Assembly (NCBI RefSeq): GCF_947496515.1 | Contig: NZ_CANMDB010000018.1 | Coordinates: 1-49,125 of the forward strand | Origin: an uncultured Roseobacter sp. | GTDB taxonomy: Bacteria > Pseudomonadota > Alphaproteobacteria > Rhodobacterales > Rhodobacteraceae | DNA length: 49,125 nucleotides | Reading direction: 5' to 3' | Shown: positions 46,222 to 49,125 of the stretch, piece by piece | How positions within the stretch are numbered: the first letter of the stretch is position 1 | Layout of the letters: every line of letters begins with the position of its first letter | Made by a program: the position numbers and the translations under genes | The notes under the pieces: model-generated | What the model was told of the DNA's origin: nothing | Databases searched by the model: none | Seen by the model: only the letters and a program-made list of their open reading frames with translations

Positions 46222-47832
46222 GCGGATGTGGCGGAATGGTAGACGCGCAGCGTTGAGGTCGCTGTGGGGTAACACCCGTGGAAGTTCGAGTCTTCTCATC
46301 CGCACCATTTTACATTTTGCTGTGAATTTCTCAAAAAACTCAAACATAACAGAGGGTTGCGGCGTTCGAAAACCGCTTTTGCGGTCGTATGCCAAGGGGC
46401 CTTTGAATGCTGTTCGGAGGATGGTTTTCTTGAGGGTCAGTGAGCCATTTTCGTAGATATACCAAGGGTTTGAGAGGAAGGCTTTCAAAAGTTCGAAAAT
46501 CTCAGTCATGCTGTGCTTGGGCGTTGCTTTTTGCTCTGTGTTTTCAGCGAGAACCAGTTTTTCCTCTTCAAGCTTGGCGATTTTGGTTTCAAGCGCTGTG
46601 ATGACCCTGGCGTTTGACGTCTCCACCAGCCGCTCAACCAGCGTGTCTTGCTGCTTGGTGATCTTGGCAATGTCGCGCTTAAGCGTGATCTTGGCATGTT
46701 TGGCCTGATCCATGCGCTGATCCCAGGCGTCTTTCAGCATGGTGGTGACAATGCCCAAGAGAGATTTGCTCGGGGTCATGGACTGTAAAATGTCTGCAAA
46801 GCCAGCGTCGATTTTTTCCGCGCGGATGCTCTTGCGGTATTCTGAGCAGTCGCGGCTCTGGCACCAATAGTAAGGGTAACGCTTGCCGGTCGAACTTTTG
46901 GACCAGCACGACGTCATGGGTTGATCGCAACAGGCGCAGTTCAGCGCGCCGCGCAGGGGAAAGTCCTCATTGATATCCTTGCGTGCAGGCGCGATGGGCC
47001 GGGCGTGTCTGCGATCTTGGATTTTGGTGTAGGTCTCTAGCGAGATGATGGGCTCATGATGGCCCTTGCGGCGGGAGACACCCCAGGTGTCGGACTCGAC
47101 GTATCCAGCATAGACTACCCGGTCCAACAGATCGGTGATGCGCTGCTGGCGGATCTGGCCGTTGGGCAAGCACTTCGGGAAGTCGGGCTGTGCTTCGAAG
47201 AAGCGTCTGAGTTCTGCCTGTGATGCGATCCGGCCAGAAGCATAGGCTTCCAGACCTTCGGCGATGATCGAGGCAAGCGGCTCCACGCGGGTGAGCAGTT
47301 TGTTGTGCGATCCGGTCTTTTTGTAGACGTACCCCATCGGCGCAGCAAAGACAGCATAGCCATTCATCATTCGCCCACGCATTCTTGCCTTGGTTTGTTC
47401 CGCATTCTTTTCGCGCTGATGCTGGGCCACAGAGGCCAGCATGTGTTCGACAAGACGAGAGTCACTGTCTTCGCCAAACTCAATCGACGGGCTTTCTAGA
47501 ATGCCACCTGCATCAGCGAGTGTTTCTCGCAGTTTGATATGGGCCTGCACATTCCGGGCAAATCGGCTGATATCATCGATGATCACGACATGGCTGTTCT
47601 TCTTATTGAGGCGTAAGAATGCCAACATGCGATCCATCGCCGGGCGACGCTCGAACTTGCCGGACATGTCATCAGAGAAAACCTCAACGACATCATAGTC
47701 TTTATAGGTGGCATACTCGCGGCAGCGGTTTTCTTGAGAGGCGAGGCCATCGCCCTCGCGCACCTGCTTGGCCCCAGATACACGGGTGTAGATCACCGCC
47801 TTGGTGGTTTTGGTGGTTACTGATCCGTCCAT
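46195..47832 (-). CDS. Large serine recombinase / integrase
   Basis: 545 aa. The resolvase catalytic domain (about 11-160) has YTRVSGAKQ with the nucleophile Ser19, and VVIIDDISRFARN. Next is the recombinase domain, a Cys-rich zinc ribbon (CACCDQPMTS, then YYWCQSRDC) and a coiled coil (about 390-440), the standard large serine integrase layout. The C-terminal tail, from about LPRVLPHSDLNAARL, is antisense to the tRNA-Leu gene, and the stop comes only after passing the tRNA. The element therefore probably sits at an attachment site in or beside the tRNA 3' end. The ATG at 47832 has AGGAGG close by. The native C-terminus before integration is not visible. Confidence 0.9.
   Translation of the reverse strand: MDGSVTTKTTKAVIYTRVSGAKQVREGDGLASQENRCREYATYKDYDVVEVFSDDMSGKFERRPAMDRMLAFLRLNKKNSHVVIIDDISRFARNVQAHIKLRETLADAGGILESPSIEFGEDSDSRLVEHMLASVAQHQREKNAEQTKARMRGRMMNGYAVFAAPMGYVYKKTGSHNKLLTRVEPLASIIAEGLEAYASGRIASQAELRRFFEAQPDFPKCLPNGQIRQQRITDLLDRVVYAGYVESDTWGVSRRKGHHEPIISLETYTKIQDRRHARPIAPARKDINEDFPLRGALNCACCDQPMTSCWSKSSTGKRYPYYWCQSRDCSEYRKSIRAEKIDAGFADILQSMTPSKSLLGIVTTMLKDAWDQRMDQAKHAKITLKRDIAKITKQQDTLVERLVETSNARVITALETKIAKLEEEKLVLAENTEQKATPKHSMTEIFELLKAFLSNPWYIYENGSLTLKKTILRTAFKGPLAYDRKSGFRTPQPSVMFEFFEKFTAKCKMVRMRRLELPRVLPHSDLNAARLPFRHIRMLYKVRCL
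46222..46307 (+). tRNA. tRNA-Leu (anticodon GAG)
   Basis: 86 bases including an encoded CCA. Acceptor arms GCGGATG (46222-46228) and CATCCGC (46297-46303) pair perfectly. The anticodon arm is CAGCG-TTGAGGT-CGCTG, giving anticodon GAG for the Leu codon CUC. The long variable arm and the T-arm GTTCGAGTC are typical of tRNA-Leu. On the opposite strand, the serine recombinase frame reads straight through it. Confidence 0.95.
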
Positions 47833-47942
47833 GGGGCCTCCTGTCTATACGCGTGCCCATTCTCGGGGTCTTGATTAAGTGTTTCCTGTTCCAACAAGTA
47901 TAGCAGATCGGGAGGATCATCGGACAAAGCATCCTCGCTTGA

Positions 47943-48143
47943 TCAACAGATTTGCTGCACAGGGTTCAGCTCAAAGCCCATATCGACAAACATCACGACG
48001 ATGGACCATAGCGTTTCGATCAGCTCGCGCTGCGCGTCCAATGACATGTCTGAATCTTCCAGCATCGCAGCATAGACCTCCCAATCGATGCTGAGCGTTG
48101 GTCTGGGTTGTAATGGGTCATGCGTTTCGTCTGGCTGGGACAT
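47943..48143 (-). CDS. Small acidic protein upstream of the recombinase
   Basis: 66 aa, acidic. It starts at the ATG of 48143 with GAAAGGA upstream. The product has a helical core (SIDWEVYAAMLEDSDMSLDA, then LIETLWSIVVMFVDMGFEL). It lies 110 bases upstream of, and on the same strand as, the serine recombinase, as small helper genes of integrative elements often do. No family was recognised. A role in excision (directionality) would be an attractive but unproven idea. Confidence 0.62.
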   Translation of the reverse strand: MSQPDETHDPLQPRPTLSIDWEVYAAMLEDSDMSLDAQRELIETLWSIVVMFVDMGFELNPVQQIC

Positions 48144-48403
48144 GGGCCGGTCCTTTCTCTATCAATTTTTGGGAAATGTGGTTCGATTGGCGTTCTCCAA
48201 AACCGGGCGCACAATCAGAACAAATATAGAACATAGTCTCACATAACCCGTGATATCGCAAGGAAATTCTTCATGATTTCCAATGCGATATGGGATTGAT
48301 ACCAAACTGAAAGGATGCCGAGATGAGGTGATTGCAAGGTAAATGCGGGTGTAGGACACGGCCATGCTTGCATCCGACACATCGCCAGATACCGTCAGAG
48401 TCT

Positions 48404-49065
48404 ATGACCAAGAGAGAATTTGACTGGCGCAACGCATCGCCAGAGGCGCGCAAAGGTCCGACCAAGACGCTCTATCGCATCTTGCGCGAGCTACACGCGC
48501 AAGTGGGGGGCGGTTCAATGATTTGTTTGAGCAGGCTCAGGGCAAGCCGCTCAGCCAAAGCCTGCACCCCTACACAAACATCAAACGCGGGGTTTATGAC
48601 CGCCTCAAAATGCGGACCATCCATGAATGGTTAGCGACCAACCACTTTGAATTTGCCCAGAGCCAAGCGCCGGACCTGTTCCAGTATCCCCGCCGCGATC
48701 CATGGGAGGTGTTTCTGGAGACGCACGGCGTCGAGACTGGTCTGTCCATCATCCCGGCCGATGGCTTTGGCATCGCCAGCCGCAAACCGCCCGACGATGA
48801 TGGCCTGCCGGTGCTTCGGATCGGGCAGCAATACATCTTTGAACTGACATCACCAAGCACAGTCTATGTGATCGCCTTCGAAGAGGTTGACAGCACATGG
48901 TATCCGCTGCCCTTGGGCGACACCGAGAAAGACCTGATCGTTCAAGTCGGCACCGGCAAGACTAAGCTGCCATGCACCCAAGACGGAACGCCGATCCCCC
49001 TACAAGAAAACGACCACACCGGCACTCACCGCTTTGCCTTCATCCTCTTGATCAGCCCCACCTGA
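48404..49065 (+). pseudogene. Frameshifted mobile-element gene (possible DUF4384-like)
   Basis: Two adjoining frames make one protein. The first starts at the ATG of 48404 (first residues MTKREFDWRNASPEARKGPT) and reads to a run of six Gs (48505-48510). The second continues from there (RFNDLFEQAQGKPLSQSLHP) to a stop at 49065. One extra G would join them. The N-terminal half is basic; the C-terminal half (from VLRIGQQYIFELTSPSTVYV to the end) resembles the beta-rich DUF4384 pattern (weak). This may be a sequencing error, a real mutation, or a phase-variable gene. It belongs to the mobile element. Confidence 0.6.
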
Positions 49066-49125
49066 GTGGTCCAATTTGATTGTTAGTGCATGATTGGCGT
49101 TTGGTCCATCTGGACGATGGTTTCT

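Overview
The window reads as chromosome of a high-GC alphaproteobacterium, most likely a Roseobacter-clade member of the Rhodobacteraceae. This rests on gene content and order that I associate with that family: glyQ - small membrane protein - glyS - pyruvate,phosphate-dikinase-like gene; a folB fusion with folP and glmM; an orphan ctaD; a SAM-II riboswitch in front of metZ; a CtrA-type site; and a LuxR regulator. No database search was possible, so the lineage is inferred.

Layout. 1-2.6 kb: the 3' part of ftsY (its Pro-Glu repeat N-terminus runs off the left edge), a DMT exporter and yciB. 2.5-4.4 kb (minus): a membrane protein with a cyclic-nucleotide-binding-like domain and an alpha/beta hydrolase. 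4.5-7.1 kb: SAM-II riboswitch and attenuator, metZ, folE2. 7.2-9.0 kb: a small DUF1127-like protein and trkH. 9.0-11.7 kb: an apparently empty stretch, a small secreted protein, and a SPOR/peptidoglycan-binding/trypsin-fold protein that has lost catalytic residues. 11.9-18.4 kb: glyQ, a membrane protein, a glyS with a mosaic-looking 3' half, a structured intergenic element, and a PPDK-like gene. 18.5-23.7 kb: cell-wall hydrolase, folB fusion, folP, glmM, a second DMT exporter, and a 56-aa membrane protein. 23.7-28.4 kb: ilvC divergent from two overlapping Lrp regulators, a class V aminotransferase and a UbiH-type hydroxylase. 28.4-34.6 kb: small membrane protein, HAD nucleotidase, GntR regulator, a MshEN-GT2 glycosyltransferase with a CtrA site, carA and a YqeY-family gene. 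34.6-38.9 kb: a 46-aa gene divergent from a WYL regulator with shared operator-like repeats, DUF2244, a small hypothetical gene, a LuxR gene that appears to start at CTG, and a divergent basic, Pro-rich protein. 39.4-45.7 kb: ctaD, a histidine kinase/CheY pair, a two-domain sulfotransferase-like protein, lipB. 46.2-49.1 kb: tRNA-Leu(GAG) and the left end of a more AT-rich mobile element carrying a large serine recombinase and a frameshifted gene.

How it fits together. Most of the window is housekeeping: protein targeting (ftsY), folate (folE2, folB, folP), methionine and branched-chain amino acids (metZ, ilvC), pyrimidine/arginine precursor (carA), cell wall (glmM), translation (glyQS), respiration (ctaD), lipoylation (lipB). 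The least expected items are a two-hairpin repeat present three times in intergenic DNA with compensatory stem changes, the degenerate protease, the LuxR/basic-protein pair, the tiny gene sharing operator repeats with the WYL regulator, and the recombinase reading frame that ends antisense through the tRNA.
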